A DNA stretch of 64,000 nt. Source: Rhodospirillaceae bacterium (GTDB lineage Bacteria > Pseudomonadota > Alphaproteobacteria > UBA8366). Each line of letters begins with the position of its first letter. Position 1 is the stretch's first letter. This document shows positions 24,212-35,260 of the stretch, piece by piece. The stretch covers positions 12,261 to 76,260 of the forward strand of contig PBOR01000037.1 in assembly GCA_002724395.1 (NCBI GenBank), read 5' to 3'. The notes beneath the pieces are model-generated. The model did no database searches and was not told where the DNA came from. It saw nothing but the letters and a program-made list of their open reading frames with translations. A program made the position numbers and the translations under genes.

Positions 24212-26281
24212 ATGCTAAAACTCACTATCGATGGTAAAGAGATAGAAGTTGAACCCGGTATGTCCGTGCTTCAAGCCTGCGAGCAGGCTGGTGTCGAAAT
24301 CCCCCGTTTTTGCTATCACGAACGCCTTTCAGTAGCCGGTAACTGCCGAATGTGTCTTGTAGAGGTTTCGCCAGGTCCGCCGAAGCCCCAAGCTTCCTGC
24401 GCACTTCCGGTAGCCGATGGCATGGAGGTAAAAACGAATACACCGAAAGTTGAGAAGGCGCGTAACGGCGTGATGGAATTTTTATTGATTAACCATCCGT
24501 TGGATTGTCCTATTTGCGATCAAGGTGGCGAGTGCGATTTACAAGACCAGGCTATGGCATATGGTTATGACGGCAGCCGGTACGCCGAAAACAAACGTGC
24601 TGTAAAAGAAAAGTATATGGGCCCGTTGGTTAAAACTATTATGACCCGCTGTATCCATTGTACTAGATGTGTCCGTTTCGCCTCTGAAGTGGCTGGCGTC
24701 GATGCCATTGGCCTCTTAAATCGTGGCGAAAATGCGGAGATTTCAACGCTTGAAGAAGCGATCCATTCCGAATTATCAGGCAACGTGATTGACCTTTGTC
24801 CCGTCGGAGCACTGACTTCCAAACCCTACGCGTTTACAGCGAGACCGTGGGAGTTGAGCAAAACCGAAAGTGTAGATGTGATGGACGCTCAGGGCTGTAA
24901 CATACGCATTGATGCCCGGGGCAATGAGGTATTACGCGTGCTGCCCAGACTTCATGAAGACATAAATGAAGAATGGATTTCCGATAAAACGCGGTTTGCC
25001 TGTGATGGTCTTAGCCGCCAGCGGCTGGATACGCCATATGTACGCGCTCCTGACGGGAAGTTGAAACCCACATCTTGGGGCGAGGCATTCAGCGCCATTG
25101 CGACAAAACTTAAGGATAGCGGCGGTGAGAAAATAGCAGCAATTGCAGGTGACATTATCGACGTTGAGGCCATGTTTGCGTTGAAGGGGTTAATGTCAGC
25201 ACTTGGCAGCACTAATATCGATTGCCGACAAGATGGTGCGAAGCTCAACGCTAATTCGCGTGCTGGGTATATATTCAATTCAAAAATTGCCGGGATTGAC
25301 GATGCGGATGCGTTGCTTTTAGTAGGCACTAATCCTCGTTTGGAAGCTCCCGTGTTAAATGCTCGTATTCGGAAGAACTGGCTTTATTGTAATTTACCAA
25401 TCGTATCAATCGGGGCGAACGGTGATTTCACTTATGAGTATGAAGATCTCGGTTTTTCCTTAGATATACTTGGTCAGATTGCCGATGGCAGTCATAGCTT
25501 TGCTAAAACCCTAGCAAGGGCAGAACGCCCAATGCTGATTATTGGTATGGGTGCACTATGCCGTCCGGATGGTGAAGGTGTTTTGGCTATGGCTAAGAAG
25601 ATCGCCGATGATACGGGGATGATAATAGACGGATGGAACGGATTTAACGTTCTAAATACAGCGGCAAGCCGAGTCGGCGGGCTCGATATTGGTTTTGTGC
25701 CCGGTAAAAACGGAAAGGATGTGGCGGCGATTCAAAATGCTGCTCAGTCGGGCGCGATTGATGTGGTTTACCTGCTTGGAGCTGATGAAGTTGATATGAA
25801 TAGTTTTGGTGATGCATTTGTAGTTTATCAAGGTCATCATGGTGACGCTGGTGCACATCGAGCTGATGTCATTTTACCAGGTGCCGCCTACACCGAAAAA
25901 AGTGCAACATATGTGAATTTAGAGGGTCGGGTCCAACTCGCTGGCCGCGCTACATTCCCTCCGGGTGAAGCGCGTGAAGATTGGGCGATTATTCGTGCTT
26001 TGTCGGGCGAAGTCGGCCAGCCGTTGCCCTACGACACACTCGAATCACTTCGAACTGCTTTACGTGCAGCGTACCCAACTATGTTAGCAATTGATACAGT
26101 TGAAGCTGCCGACTGGAGCGTATTTAGCCCCAAAGATATTGATTTAAATAGTTCCCCGTTAACAGGGGCGATCGATAGTTTCTATATGACTAATGCCATT
26201 GCACGGGCATCTGAAACCATGGCTCAATGTACTGAGGAATTCGGCAGTACTGATGCTAAAGCAACGGGCACCAATGGCTGA
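24212..26281 (+). CDS. nuoG: NADH-quinone oxidoreductase subunit G
   Basis: The 75-kDa subunit of 689 residues. An N-terminal 2Fe-2S domain (CRMCLVEV), a His-Cys3 cluster loop ([16 protein letters not shown]) and a 4Fe-4S site ([10 protein letters not shown]) are visible, followed by a molybdopterin-oxidoreductase-like domain without the cofactor function. The length is the mitochondrial/alphaproteobacterial form rather than the longer E. coli form. It overlaps nuoH by eight bases. Confidence 0.97.
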   Translation: MLKLTIDGKEIEVEPGMSVLQACEQAGVEIPRFCYHERLSVAGNCRMCLVEVSPGPPKPQASCALPVADGMEVKTNTPKVEKARNGVMEFLLINHPLDCPICDQGGECDLQDQAMAYGYDGSRYAENKRAVKEKYMGPLVKTIMTRCIHCTRCVRFASEVAGVDAIGLLNRGENAEISTLEEAIHSELSGNVIDLCPVGALTSKPYAFTARPWELSKTESVDVMDAQGCNIRIDARGNEVLRVLPRLHEDINEEWISDKTRFACDGLSRQRLDTPYVRAPDGKLKPTSWGEAFSAIATKLKDSGGEKIAAIAGDIIDVEAMFALKGLMSALGSTNIDCRQDGAKLNANSRAGYIFNSKIAGIDDADALLLVGTNPRLEAPVLNARIRKNWLYCNLPIVSIGANGDFTYEYEDLGFSLDILGQIADGSHSFAKTLARAERPMLIIGMGALCRPDGEGVLAMAKKIADDTGMIIDGWNGFNVLNTAASRVGGLDIGFVPGKNGKDVAAIQNAAQSGAIDVVYLLGADEVDMNSFGDAFVVYQGHHGDAGAHRADVILPGAAYTEKSATYVNLEGRVQLAGRATFPPGEAREDWAIIRALSGEVGQPLPYDTLESLRTALRAAYPTMLAIDTVEAADWSVFSPKDIDLNSSPLTGAIDSFYMTNAIARASETMAQCTEEFGSTDAKATGTNG

Positions 26282-27308
26282 TTTTATTAATATATATGTA
26301 ATCCCAGTAGCTTGGATAGTGGGCGGAATTTTGGCCATCGTGGTTCCGTTGCTTCTAGGTGTAGCTTATTTGACCTTGGCAGAACGTAAAGTTATCGGTT
26401 GGATCCAGCTGCGTAGGGGGCCGAATGTTGTTGGTCCGTTTGGCTTATTGCAGCCTATTGCGGATGGACTAAAACTATTTTTGAAGGAAACTATTGTTCC
26501 TGCAAGTTCCAACAGGATAGTTTTTGTTTTAGCGCCAATGATCACCTTTATCCTAGCATTAGTTGCTTGGGCCGTTATCCCGTTCGGCCCTGGGTTGGTT
26601 CTGGCAGACATTAATGTCGGCGTACTCTATCTTTTTGCAATCTCGTCTCTGGGCGTTTATGGAATTATAATGGCTGGTTGGGCCTCTAATTCCAAATACG
26701 CTTTCCTCGGCGCTCTGCGCTCCGCAGCTCAAATGGTTTCCTATGAAGTGTCTATCGGTTTCGTTATCATTACGGTCTTACTAGCCGTTGGTTCCTTAAA
26801 TCTTTCCGATATAGTGATGGCGCAAAAAGGCGGTATTCACTGCTGGCACTTCCTGCCTTTGTTTCCGATGTTCATAGTCTTTTTCATTTCCGCGCTTGCG
26901 GAGACCAATCGTGCACCATTTGACCTCCCCGAAGCGGAAGCTGAATTAGTCTCTGGCTATAATGTCGAATATTCCTCGATGACATTCGCCATGTTTTTCC
27001 TCGGTGAATACGCCAATATGTTTTTAATGGCAGGTATGACGGTGGTTCTGTTCCTAGGAGGATGGTTGTCACCGATTGAGGTTTATCCACTAACCTTAAT
27101 CCCCGGGCCGATATGGTTTGTCCTAAAGGTTTGTGTAGTATTATTTGTGTTCCTTTGGGTTAGGGCTACTTTCCCAAGATATCGCTATGACCAGCTAATG
27201 CGGCTTGGTTGGAAAGTCTTCTTGCCGCTTTCCTTATTGTTTGTCGTACTCACGGCTGGATTCCTTTTCATATTTGATATGGTGCCAGTAGCCGGTGGGA
27301 GGAGTTAA
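26274..27308 (+). CDS. nuoH: NADH-quinone oxidoreductase subunit H
   Basis: Membrane subunit ND1, 344 residues with about eight helices, forming the quinone entry. The conserved [20 protein letters not shown] and the [20 protein letters not shown] loop are present. ATG at 26274, inside the end of nuoG, is chosen over the track start at 26193. Confidence 0.96.
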   Translation: MADFINIYVIPVAWIVGGILAIVVPLLLGVAYLTLAERKVIGWIQLRRGPNVVGPFGLLQPIADGLKLFLKETIVPASSNRIVFVLAPMITFILALVAWAVIPFGPGLVLADINVGVLYLFAISSLGVYGIIMAGWASNSKYAFLGALRSAAQMVSYEVSIGFVIITVLLAVGSLNLSDIVMAQKGGIHCWHFLPLFPMFIVFFISALAETNRAPFDLPEAEAELVSGYNVEYSSMTFAMFFLGEYANMFLMAGMTVVLFLGGWLSPIEVYPLTLIPGPIWFVLKVCVVLFVFLWVRATFPRYRYDQLMRLGWKVFLPLSLLFVVLTAGFLFIFDMVPVAGGRS

Positions 27309-27311
27309 AAC

Positions 27312-27800
27312 ATGGCTTTATGGGATCGAACAGCGCGTGGATTTTTATTGGTCGAGATTGTTGCTGGTATGTGGCTTACCTTCAAAACGATGTTCAAGCG
27401 TAAGCACACCATTAACTATCCTTACGAAAAGGGCCCGCTCAGCCCAAGGTTTCGGGGGGAACATGCGTTGCGTCGCTACCCGAATGGTGAAGAACGTTGT
27501 ATCGCATGTAAGTTATGTGAGGCGGTCTGCCCAGCTCAAGCGATCGTTATAGAAGCTCAACCGCGCGAAGACGGTAGCCGGCGAACAACGCGTTATGACA
27601 TCGATATGACGAAATGCATTTATTGTGGCTTCTGCCAGGAAGCTTGTCCCGTAGATGCCATTGTAGAAGGGCCTAATTACGAATTTGCGACTGAAACGCG
27701 CGAAGAACTTTTTTATAATAAAGAAAAATTATTAGAGAACGGCGAACGTTGGGAAAGCGAGTTATCGAGCAGTATAACGCTTGATGCACCCTATCGTTAG
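27312..27800 (+). CDS. nuoI: NADH-quinone oxidoreductase subunit I
   Basis: The 23-kDa ferredoxin-like subunit, 162 residues, with two [4Fe-4S] clusters ([12 protein letters not shown] and [12 protein letters not shown]) that carry electrons to N2. An N-terminal amphipathic helix binds the membrane arm. Three bases separate it from nuoH. Confidence 0.97.
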   Translation: MALWDRTARGFLLVEIVAGMWLTFKTMFKRKHTINYPYEKGPLSPRFRGEHALRRYPNGEERCIACKLCEAVCPAQAIVIEAQPREDGSRRTTRYDIDMTKCIYCGFCQEACPVDAIVEGPNYEFATETREELFYNKEKLLENGERWESELSSSITLDAPYR

Positions 27801-27827
27801 AAGCATTGGTCTTTAGGAATTAATCCC

Positions 27828-28442
27828 ATGGAACTTCAAGCCATAGCCTTTTACGTTTTTGCGTGCGTGACCGTCGCAGCAGGTGTGATGGTAATAAGTT
27901 CGCGCAACCCGGTCCATTCGGTGCTATTTCTAATTCTTGCTTTCTTTAATGCTGCGGGCCTTTTTGTGCTTCTAGGGGCCGAATTTCTCGCCATGATATT
28001 GGTTATTGTTTATGTGGGCGCGGTCGCGGTGTTGTTTCTCTTCGTTGTTATGATGCTAGATATAAACTTCGTCGAACTGCGTCAGGGCTTTTTGCAATAT
28101 TTGCCCGTTGGTGGCCTGATAGGTTTTATTCTAATCGTCGAATTATTGCTTGTCGTCTCCGGCTGGGTAATCAAACCTGGCAAAATTACTGGTGCCGCGA
28201 TCAACTCGGAAGCGGCGGCTAATGTTACAAATACGTTAGCTCTCGGACGATTAATTTATACGGAATACATATATCTCTTCCAGGTCGCGGGGTTGATACT
28301 CCTCGTAGCAATGGTAGGTGCCATTGTTTTGACGTTGCGTCGACGCGAGGGCGTTAAACGTCAACGTATTGCGGATCAGTTGGACCGCAATCCGGAAGAC
28401 GCGATTGAAGTGGTCAAAGTAGATACCGGGAGCGGGATTTAA
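27828..28442 (+). CDS. nuoJ: NADH-quinone oxidoreductase subunit J
   Basis: Membrane subunit ND6, 204 residues with five helices; the conserved [17 protein letters not shown] segment with a pi-bulge is clear. The C-terminal tail is hydrophilic. The stop overlaps the nuoK start by one base (TAATG). Confidence 0.95.
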   Translation: MELQAIAFYVFACVTVAAGVMVISSRNPVHSVLFLILAFFNAAGLFVLLGAEFLAMILVIVYVGAVAVLFLFVVMMLDINFVELRQGFLQYLPVGGLIGFILIVELLLVVSGWVIKPGKITGAAINSEAAANVTNTLALGRLIYTEYIYLFQVAGLILLVAMVGAIVLTLRRREGVKRQRIADQLDRNPEDAIEVVKVDTGSGI

Positions 28443-28753
28443 TGTTGGAAATTACTTTGGCTCATTACCTTAGCTTGGGGGCTATTCTTTTTGCATTGGG
28501 CTTATTCGGCATCTTTCTCAATCGTAAGAACGTCATCATCATCTTAATGTCCATCGAGCTAATGCTGCTTGCCGTAAATATTAATTTTGTCGCGTTTTCG
28601 AGTTATTTGTACGATTTGGTTGGCCAGATATTCGCAATTTTTGTCCTGACTGTAGCAGCTGCAGAAGCTGCAATTGGACTGGCCATACTAGTGGTATATT
28701 ACCGCAACCGCGGTTCCATCGCCGTTGAAGACATCAACATGATGAAGGGCTAG
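28442..28753 (+). CDS. nuoK: NADH-quinone oxidoreductase subunit K
   Basis: Membrane subunit ND4L, 103 residues with three helices; the buried glutamates of proton transfer lie in [13 protein letters not shown] and in [11 protein letters not shown]. Start overlaps nuoJ. Confidence 0.96.
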   Translation: MLEITLAHYLSLGAILFALGLFGIFLNRKNVIIILMSIELMLLAVNINFVAFSSYLYDLVGQIFAIFVLTVAAAEAAIGLAILVVYYRNRGSIAVEDINMMKG

Positions 28754-28759
28754 CATAAC

Positions 28760-30709
28760 ATGGAAGCTGCGGTTGTATTCCTTCCTCTATTGGGTGCCTT
28801 TTTAGCTGGGCTGTTTGGTTTTGTATTGCGAGACAAGGGCTCAATGTTGGTGACTTGCGCACTCCTTACACTTTCTGCGACACTGTCTTGGTATATATTC
28901 TTTGATGTGATTTGGGGTGACGGGCCTCGTATCGTCCAGCTATTGAGTTGGGTTCATGTAGATAAATTTTCTTTCGATTGGGTTTTGCGTGTAGATCAAC
29001 TGACCGCCGTTATGCTGGTTGTCGTAACGACCGTTTCGAGTGTCGTGCATTGGTATTCCATCGGCTACATGCATCACGATAAATCGATCCCGCGTTTTTT
29101 CTCCTATCTTAGTTTCTTCACGTTTTTCATGTTAATGCTGGTGACTGCGGACAATCTTATTCAAATGTTCTTTGGTTGGGAGGGGGTCGGGCTTTGTTCT
29201 TATCTGCTTATAGGCTTTTGGTTTGATAAACCGAGTGCCAATGCAGCTGCTATAAAAGCCTTCGTGGTCAATCGCGTAGGTGATTTTGGCTATGCGCTCG
29301 GTATCTTCGGGGTGTTTGTCTTATTCGGCAACGTCGGCTTTACTGAAATTTTTGCATCAGCAGCGTCAAAGAAAGACGCAACGATGGTCTTCCTTGATGT
29401 GGAATTCCACGCGCTGACCATCTTGTGTTTACTCTTGTTTATAGGAGCTATGGGAAAATCCGCTCAATTGGGATTACACACCTGGCTTCCAGATGCGATG
29501 GAAGGCCCAACACCAGTATCCGCATTGATCCATGCAGCTACTATGGTGACTGCTGGGGTCTTTATGGTCTGTCGTCTCTCGCCGTTGTTTGAATATTCTG
29601 AAACAGCCCTCGCAGTAGTTACAATAATCGGAGGATCTACAGCCTTTTTTGCGGCTACTGTGGGTCTTACGCAAACCGATATTAAACGGGTCATCGCGTA
29701 TTCTACCTGCTCGCAATTGGGCTATATGTTTTTCGCTGCTGGTGTCTCTGCCTACGGTGCGGCGATGTTTCATCTCTTCACCCATGCGTTCTTCAAAGCT
29801 CTTTTGTTCCTAGGTTCTGGTTGCGTTATCCATGCCATGTCTGACGAGCAAGATATGCGGAAAATGGGCGGTATCAGGAAGATGGTCCCGATCACCTATA
29901 TTTATATGTGGATCGGTTCTTTAGCTTTGGCTGGAATAGGTATTCCCGGATTGGGCGGCTTTGCGGGCTTCCATTCTAAGGATGTAATTCTCGAATCTGC
30001 CTGGGCTGCGCAGTCCTTTGTTGGTCAATATGCTTTCTGGCTTGGTATCCTTGCTGCCATGATGACGGCCTTCTATTCCTGGCGCTTGCTTTTCCTCACT
30101 TTCCATGGGGAAGCACGATGCGATGAAAAAACGCTAGCGCATGTTCATGAATCACCTGTCTCCATGTGGCTCCCACTTACTATCCTTGCGGTTGGGGCTA
30201 TCATTGCTGGATATATTGGACATGAGGCCTTTGTCGGTGGTGGTATGAAGGAATTTTGGGGTGCTTCAATCTTTACTTTGGATACGCATAAAGCACTAGA
30301 AAACGCACACAATGTGCCTTTATGGGTCAAACTTGCGCCATTAGTTGTTGGTATTGCGGGTATCTATATTGCTTATATATTTTATATTCAAAATACCTCG
30401 TTGCCTGGTAAATTTGCTGCAAAGTTTAGAACGCTATACCAAATCTCCTTCAATAAATGGTATTTCGACGAATTTTATGACCGGATCTTGGTGAAACCTA
30501 CTTTTGTCCTCGGCCGGCACCTTTGGAAGTCCGGCGATGGAGCGCTGATTGATGGTGTTGGACCTGACGGCGTTGCTTCCTTGACCCAACGGTTCTCGAG
30601 GATGGCAAGTGCGCTGCAGAGCGGGTATGTCTATCATTACGCATTCGCTATGCTGATCGGCCTGGTCGGTCTTGTCAGCTGGTATATCTATGGGGGCCTG
30701 TCGGGTTAA
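28760..30709 (+). CDS. nuoL: NADH-quinone oxidoreductase subunit L
   Basis: Antiporter-like proton-pumping subunit ND5, 649 residues. The conserved glutamate is in FFGWEGVGLCSYLLIGFW and the lysine region in HTWLPDAMEGPTPVSALIHA. The long lateral helix is accounted for by the C-terminal 150 residues. Confidence 0.97.
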   Translation: MEAAVVFLPLLGAFLAGLFGFVLRDKGSMLVTCALLTLSATLSWYIFFDVIWGDGPRIVQLLSWVHVDKFSFDWVLRVDQLTAVMLVVVTTVSSVVHWYSIGYMHHDKSIPRFFSYLSFFTFFMLMLVTADNLIQMFFGWEGVGLCSYLLIGFWFDKPSANAAAIKAFVVNRVGDFGYALGIFGVFVLFGNVGFTEIFASAASKKDATMVFLDVEFHALTILCLLLFIGAMGKSAQLGLHTWLPDAMEGPTPVSALIHAATMVTAGVFMVCRLSPLFEYSETALAVVTIIGGSTAFFAATVGLTQTDIKRVIAYSTCSQLGYMFFAAGVSAYGAAMFHLFTHAFFKALLFLGSGCVIHAMSDEQDMRKMGGIRKMVPITYIYMWIGSLALAGIGIPGLGGFAGFHSKDVILESAWAAQSFVGQYAFWLGILAAMMTAFYSWRLLFLTFHGEARCDEKTLAHVHESPVSMWLPLTILAVGAIIAGYIGHEAFVGGGMKEFWGASIFTLDTHKALENAHNVPLWVKLAPLVVGIAGIYIAYIFYIQNTSLPGKFAAKFRTLYQISFNKWYFDEFYDRILVKPTFVLGRHLWKSGDGALIDGVGPDGVASLTQRFSRMASALQSGYVYHYAFAMLIGLVGLVSWYIYGGLSG

Positions 30710-30715
30710 CGCATC

Positions 30716-32242
30716 ATGGCAAGCTTGCATATTCTCAGCATTATTATTTTTACCCCGTTGGTAGGGGTCCTATTCATCCTGCTCAGCTATTCTTTTAAGG
30801 GTGATGACGAAGCCGTTGCCAATAGTGCTCGTTGGGTAGCAGTCTGGGCCTCGCTAGCAACGTTCACTGTTTCACTATTTGTGTGGATGCAATTTGATTC
30901 CACACAGGCCGACTTCCAGTTTGTCGAAAAAGTGGAATGGATTAAATCATTCGGTATTTCTTATCACGTTGGATTGGACGGTATTTCTCTATTTTTCGTC
31001 TTACTTTCTACCTTTTTGACGCCCATATGCATTCTCTCTAGCTGGGAAGCGATAAAAACACATGTGCGCGAGTACATGATCGCCTTTTTGGTTCTTGAGA
31101 CATTTATGGTGGGCATGTTTTGCGCGCTGGATATGTTCCTATTTTATATCTTCTTCGAAGGCGTCCTAATACCGATGTTTGTAATAATAGGAATTTGGGG
31201 TGGTCCGCGTAGGGTTTATGCTGCGTTTAAGTTTTTTCTTTACACATTGTTAGGCTCAGTTTTGATGTTGTTGGCGATGATGGCGATGTACTTGATCGCT
31301 AAGACAACAAGCATTCCAGAGCTTATAGATCATGAGTTTGCTCGGTCGGTGCAGATTTGGCTTTGGCTGGCTTTTTTCGCTTCCTTTGCAGTGAAAATTC
31401 CGATGTGGCCAGTCCATACCTGGCTACCCGATGCTCATGTAGAGGCACCGACTGCAGGTTCCGTTATCCTTGCTGGTGTACTTCTGAAGATGGGTGGTTA
31501 CGGATTTTTGCGGTTCTCGTTGCCAATGTTCCCGCTCGCCTCCGACTTCTTCGCGCCTTTAGTATTCGGATTAAGCATAATTGCTGTCATCTACACCTCC
31601 TTGGTCGCTTTGGCACAGGAAGATATGAAGAAGCTAATCGCCTATTCTTCGGTTGCTCATATGGGATTTGTTACTGTCGGCATATTCGTTGCGAATCAAG
31701 AAGGAATTACTGGCTCGGTCATCCAGATGTTGAGCCACGGTATTGTTTCAGCGGCTCTTTTCTTATGCGTGGGCGTAGTCTATGACCGTATTCATAGCCG
31801 AGAAATCGCCGATTACGGGGGATTGGTTCATCGAATGCCGAAATATGCATTCGTCTTTATGGTTTTTATGTTGGCGTCTGTTGGGCTTCCCGGGACCAGT
31901 GGCTTCGTTGGTGAATTACTGGTTCTTGTTGGCGCGTTCCAGGTAAGTACTTGGCTTGCTGCCTTAATGGCCACCGGGTTGATTTTAGGTGCGGCCTATA
32001 TGCTTTATTTGTATCGTCGCGTCATTTTCGGCAAACTCACAAAAGAAGAGTTGAAATCTATATTGGATCTCAACATGCGTGAAATCATCGTATTCGTTCC
32101 GCTTATAGCGGTTGTGATTTGGATGGGTGTGTATCCCACGTCTTTCTTAGACCCAATGGATATTTCAATCACCAAACTGGTGGTTGAATACGAAAATGCT
32201 TTGTCGCTTTATGAGGCAGCAAGTAATCCGGCGGTTAAATGA
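30716..32242 (+). CDS. nuoM: NADH-quinone oxidoreductase subunit M
   Basis: Antiporter-like subunit ND4, 508 residues; key segments are [17 protein letters not shown] (pump glutamate) and [20 protein letters not shown]. Starts six bases after nuoL. Confidence 0.97.
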   Translation: MASLHILSIIIFTPLVGVLFILLSYSFKGDDEAVANSARWVAVWASLATFTVSLFVWMQFDSTQADFQFVEKVEWIKSFGISYHVGLDGISLFFVLLSTFLTPICILSSWEAIKTHVREYMIAFLVLETFMVGMFCALDMFLFYIFFEGVLIPMFVIIGIWGGPRRVYAAFKFFLYTLLGSVLMLLAMMAMYLIAKTTSIPELIDHEFARSVQIWLWLAFFASFAVKIPMWPVHTWLPDAHVEAPTAGSVILAGVLLKMGGYGFLRFSLPMFPLASDFFAPLVFGLSIIAVIYTSLVALAQEDMKKLIAYSSVAHMGFVTVGIFVANQEGITGSVIQMLSHGIVSAALFLCVGVVYDRIHSREIADYGGLVHRMPKYAFVFMVFMLASVGLPGTSGFVGELLVLVGAFQVSTWLAALMATGLILGAAYMLYLYRRVIFGKLTKEELKSILDLNMREIIVFVPLIAVVIWMGVYPTSFLDPMDISITKLVVEYENALSLYEAASNPAVK

Positions 32243-32276
32243 GGATGACTTTTAGCATTAGCGGGAGAAAGTCCCA

Positions 32277-33725
32277 ATGAAGGGCATGATCGATATTGTC
32301 ATCGCTTTGCCGGAGGTCTTTTTGGCTACAATGGCGATGCTTCTGATGATGGTCGGTGTCTATGCAAAGGCGCAACGGGCCTATTCACTCGTCACAAATT
32401 TAGCAATAATTTGCCTGCTGCTAGTGCTGACTTTAATAGTGTTTGGCAAGCCTTCAGCTACATTCGCGTTTAATAAGCTTTTCATCAACGATATTTTTGC
32501 TCAGTTCGTAAAGGTACTGATTGTGGTCGCTGGAATATTGATCTTGCTCATAGGCGATAGGTCCATGAAAGACCACAAAATAGACCGTTTTGAGTATCCG
32601 ATTCTACTTATGTTTGCGAGCGTCGGCATGATGCTAATGGTTTCAGCCAATGATCTGCTATCCTTATATATTGGCCTCGAATTGCAAAGCTTGTCACTCT
32701 ATGTCGTTGCGGCCTTAAGCCGGGATTCTGTGCGCTCAAGCGAAGCCGGTCTTAAGTATTTTGTGCTTGGTGCATTATCTTCGGGTATGTTGTTGTATGG
32801 TTGTTCCTTAATTTATGGTTTTGCTGGTACAACCGCCTTTGCCGTTTTACCGGACATAATTGCTAAAATCAGTGAGACACCACTTGGTTTGCTTACCGGT
32901 CTGATTTTCCTAATCGTCGGCCTTGCCTTTAAAGTCGCTGCCGTGCCGTTTCATATGTGGACACCTGACGTTTATGAAGGTGCGCCAACACCAGTAACCG
33001 CATTTTTTGCTGCTGCGCCAAAGGTTGCCGCCTTAGCATTGTTTATCAGAGTTACCATGGGGCCATTCCAAGCAATGGCCGATGAATGGCAACAAATTAT
33101 CATAGTGATTTCTATTCTATCTATGGTTTTGGCTGCTTTTGCCGCAATTAATCAAACCAATATCAAGCGGCTGATGGCTTACAGCTCTATTGGACATGCA
33201 GGTTATGCGCTAATCGGTTTGGCGGTCGGTTCTGAACGCGGCGTGGCAGCGGTGTTAATCTATCTCTCCATATACGTTGTTATGGTGATTGGCACCTTTT
33301 CATGCATACTTTGTATGAAACGAAGAGGTGAGGCAGTTGAAAATATTTCAGACCTGTCAGGGCTTGGAAAGTCCCACCCTGCAGTAGCATTCGCACTATT
33401 ATTGTTTATGTTTTCCATGGTCGGGATTCCGCCACTCGCTGGTTTCTTTGGAAAGCTTTACATCTTCCTCGCCGCCATCGATGCTAAACTCTATACTCTC
33501 GCTATCATTGGCGTACTTTCAAGCGTTGTTGGCGCTTTCTACTACCTTCGAATTATCAAAGTGATGTATTTCGATGATTTAGAGGAGCCATTGGATAAAA
33601 AGGTCGGGCGACGAATTGGAACAGTTATGTGCGTTACTGCTATGCTTATAACGCTCTTTATTCTAAGTCCGTCTCATTTAGTAGATCGCGCAACAGCGGC
33701 CGCATCAGTTCTCTTTAAGGGCTAA
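32277..33725 (+). CDS. nuoN: NADH-quinone oxidoreductase subunit N
   Basis: Antiporter-like subunit ND2, 482 residues, with YIGLELQSLSLYVVAAL and FHMWTPDVYEGAPTPVTAFF as signatures. Last nuo gene; birA follows 12 bases later, so the transcript probably continues. Confidence 0.96.
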   Translation: MKGMIDIVIALPEVFLATMAMLLMMVGVYAKAQRAYSLVTNLAIICLLLVLTLIVFGKPSATFAFNKLFINDIFAQFVKVLIVVAGILILLIGDRSMKDHKIDRFEYPILLMFASVGMMLMVSANDLLSLYIGLELQSLSLYVVAALSRDSVRSSEAGLKYFVLGALSSGMLLYGCSLIYGFAGTTAFAVLPDIIAKISETPLGLLTGLIFLIVGLAFKVAAVPFHMWTPDVYEGAPTPVTAFFAAAPKVAALALFIRVTMGPFQAMADEWQQIIIVISILSMVLAAFAAINQTNIKRLMAYSSIGHAGYALIGLAVGSERGVAAVLIYLSIYVVMVIGTFSCILCMKRRGEAVENISDLSGLGKSHPAVAFALLLFMFSMVGIPPLAGFFGKLYIFLAAIDAKLYTLAIIGVLSSVVGAFYYLRIIKVMYFDDLEEPLDKKVGRRIGTVMCVTAMLITLFILSPSHLVDRATAAASVLFKG

Positions 33726-33737
33726 TCGGTCGTCAAA

Positions 33738-34484
33738 ATGACCGCAATCGTTGATTCCCTCCGTATATTTCGATATTCCGTACTTGGTTCAACAAACGAC
33801 CAAACTCGGACCTTGATTTCCGCAGGTAAGGTGCCACCTAATTTCATTGTGGTTGCGAGCAAACAAACCTCTGGGCGCGGAAGGGCTGGGAAAGCATGGC
33901 AATCAATGCCTGGAAATCTTTTTTGCAGCTTTGCTTTAGCGCCATCGGTGCCAGCTATACGGCTGAGCGAGATCAGTTTAGTCGTAGCTGTTGCACTTCA
34001 AGCGGCGATTGCTTCTGTTCTTCCGTTTAGTAGTAAGCCAAAAATTAAATGGCCCAATGATATCCTCATCGACGGGTCGAAGATTTCAGGTATTCTATTA
34101 GAAGTTATGAACACTCCAGGGCAAGATTGCTCAACCGTGATTACGGGTGTTGGTGTAAATATCGTTTCACGTCCTCGATCATTAGACCGCCCCTCCACTT
34201 GTCTTTTAGATTTTGGCTATGCCGGTGACGCTCAGAGTTTTCTCGAAATACTAACGGGCCAGTTTCTTAGTTGTATGGCAGGTTGGGAAAAAAATGGATT
34301 TAATTCAGTAAGGCAAGCTTGGCTTGACCACGCAGTTGGATTGGGGGAAGAGATCGCTATTCGATGTGGGAATATACTACAAGAAGGTCTTTTTGAGACA
34401 TTGGATGGCACTGGTGCGTTAGTTTTGCGTTTACCAGGAGGATCGTTAAGAACCATAACAGCGGGTGATGTTTTTTTAGGTTAA
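33738..34484 (+). CDS. birA: Biotin--[acetyl-CoA-carboxylase] ligase
   Basis: Attaches biotin to the carrier protein of acetyl-CoA carboxylase. 248 residues: only the catalytic and C-terminal SH3-like domains; no N-terminal helix-turn-helix, so it cannot be the BirA repressor type. The biotinyl-AMP loop is SGRGRAGKAW and the active site KWPNDILIDGSKISGILLE. Placement after nuoN and before coaX is a common alphaproteobacterial arrangement. Confidence 0.95.
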   Translation: MTAIVDSLRIFRYSVLGSTNDQTRTLISAGKVPPNFIVVASKQTSGRGRAGKAWQSMPGNLFCSFALAPSVPAIRLSEISLVVAVALQAAIASVLPFSSKPKIKWPNDILIDGSKISGILLEVMNTPGQDCSTVITGVGVNIVSRPRSLDRPSTCLLDFGYAGDAQSFLEILTGQFLSCMAGWEKNGFNSVRQAWLDHAVGLGEEIAIRCGNILQEGLFETLDGTGALVLRLPGGSLRTITAGDVFLG

Positions 34485-34489
34485 GGATT

Positions 34490-35260
34490 ATGCTTCTAGC
34501 GATCGACTCAGGGAATACTAATGTGGTTTTTGCCGTCTATGATGGTAATAGTCGTAAGGCTGTTTGGCGGTGCGGGAATAATCCTAAACGTACGGCAGAT
34601 GAATACGCTGTTTGGCTCACACAATTGTTTGAATTGGAAGCTTTATCGCCAAAAGATATTCATGCAGCCATATTGGATAGTGTAGTGCCGGAAACAAAAT
34701 TTAATATTCTTACCCTCTGTCGAGAATATTTCGATTGCGACCCCATGCAGGTTGACGATCCCAGTATCGATTTAGGGCTAGAAGTACTTCTATCTCAACC
34801 CGATCAAGTCGGTGATGACCGACTTGCAAATGGTGTCGCAGCATTTTCTGAATATGGGGGCCCATTAATTATCGTCGATTTTGGCACCGCCACTACGTTT
34901 GATGTGATTGATGAAAATGGAAACTATGTTGGAGGGGTTATTGCGCCCGGTATTAACCTTTCTGTTGAAGCACTTTTCCGAGCGGCATCTCGTCTCCCAC
35001 TTGTCTCCATAGAGGTACCTGAAAAGGTGATAGGAAAGGCAACGGTGCCGGCCATGCAATCCGGGATTTTTTGGGGGTATATTGGATTGATCGAGGGCTT
35101 GGTTAGCCGTATTTCAAAGGAGTACGGAGCCGATATGAAAGTGGTCGCAACCGGTGGTCTCGCAAAAATTTTTGCTGATGCCACAGGCTCCATCCATGTT
35201 ATCGATTCCGATTTAACGACCCGCGGACTGGTTCAAATCTTCAGGCGTAATATTGCATGA
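34490..35260 (+). CDS. coaX: Type III pantothenate kinase
   Basis: First enzyme of coenzyme A synthesis, phosphorylating pantothenate. 256 residues of the ASKHA fold: DSGNTNVVFAVYD at the start is the phosphate loop, GDDRLANGVAA and VDFGTATTFDVID are further family motifs. It ends four bases inside rnj (ATGA), indicating coupling. Confidence 0.95.
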   Translation: MLLAIDSGNTNVVFAVYDGNSRKAVWRCGNNPKRTADEYAVWLTQLFELEALSPKDIHAAILDSVVPETKFNILTLCREYFDCDPMQVDDPSIDLGLEVLLSQPDQVGDDRLANGVAAFSEYGGPLIIVDFGTATTFDVIDENGNYVGGVIAPGINLSVEALFRAASRLPLVSIEVPEKVIGKATVPAMQSGIFWGYIGLIEGLVSRISKEYGADMKVVATGGLAKIFADATGSIHVIDSDLTTRGLVQIFRRNIA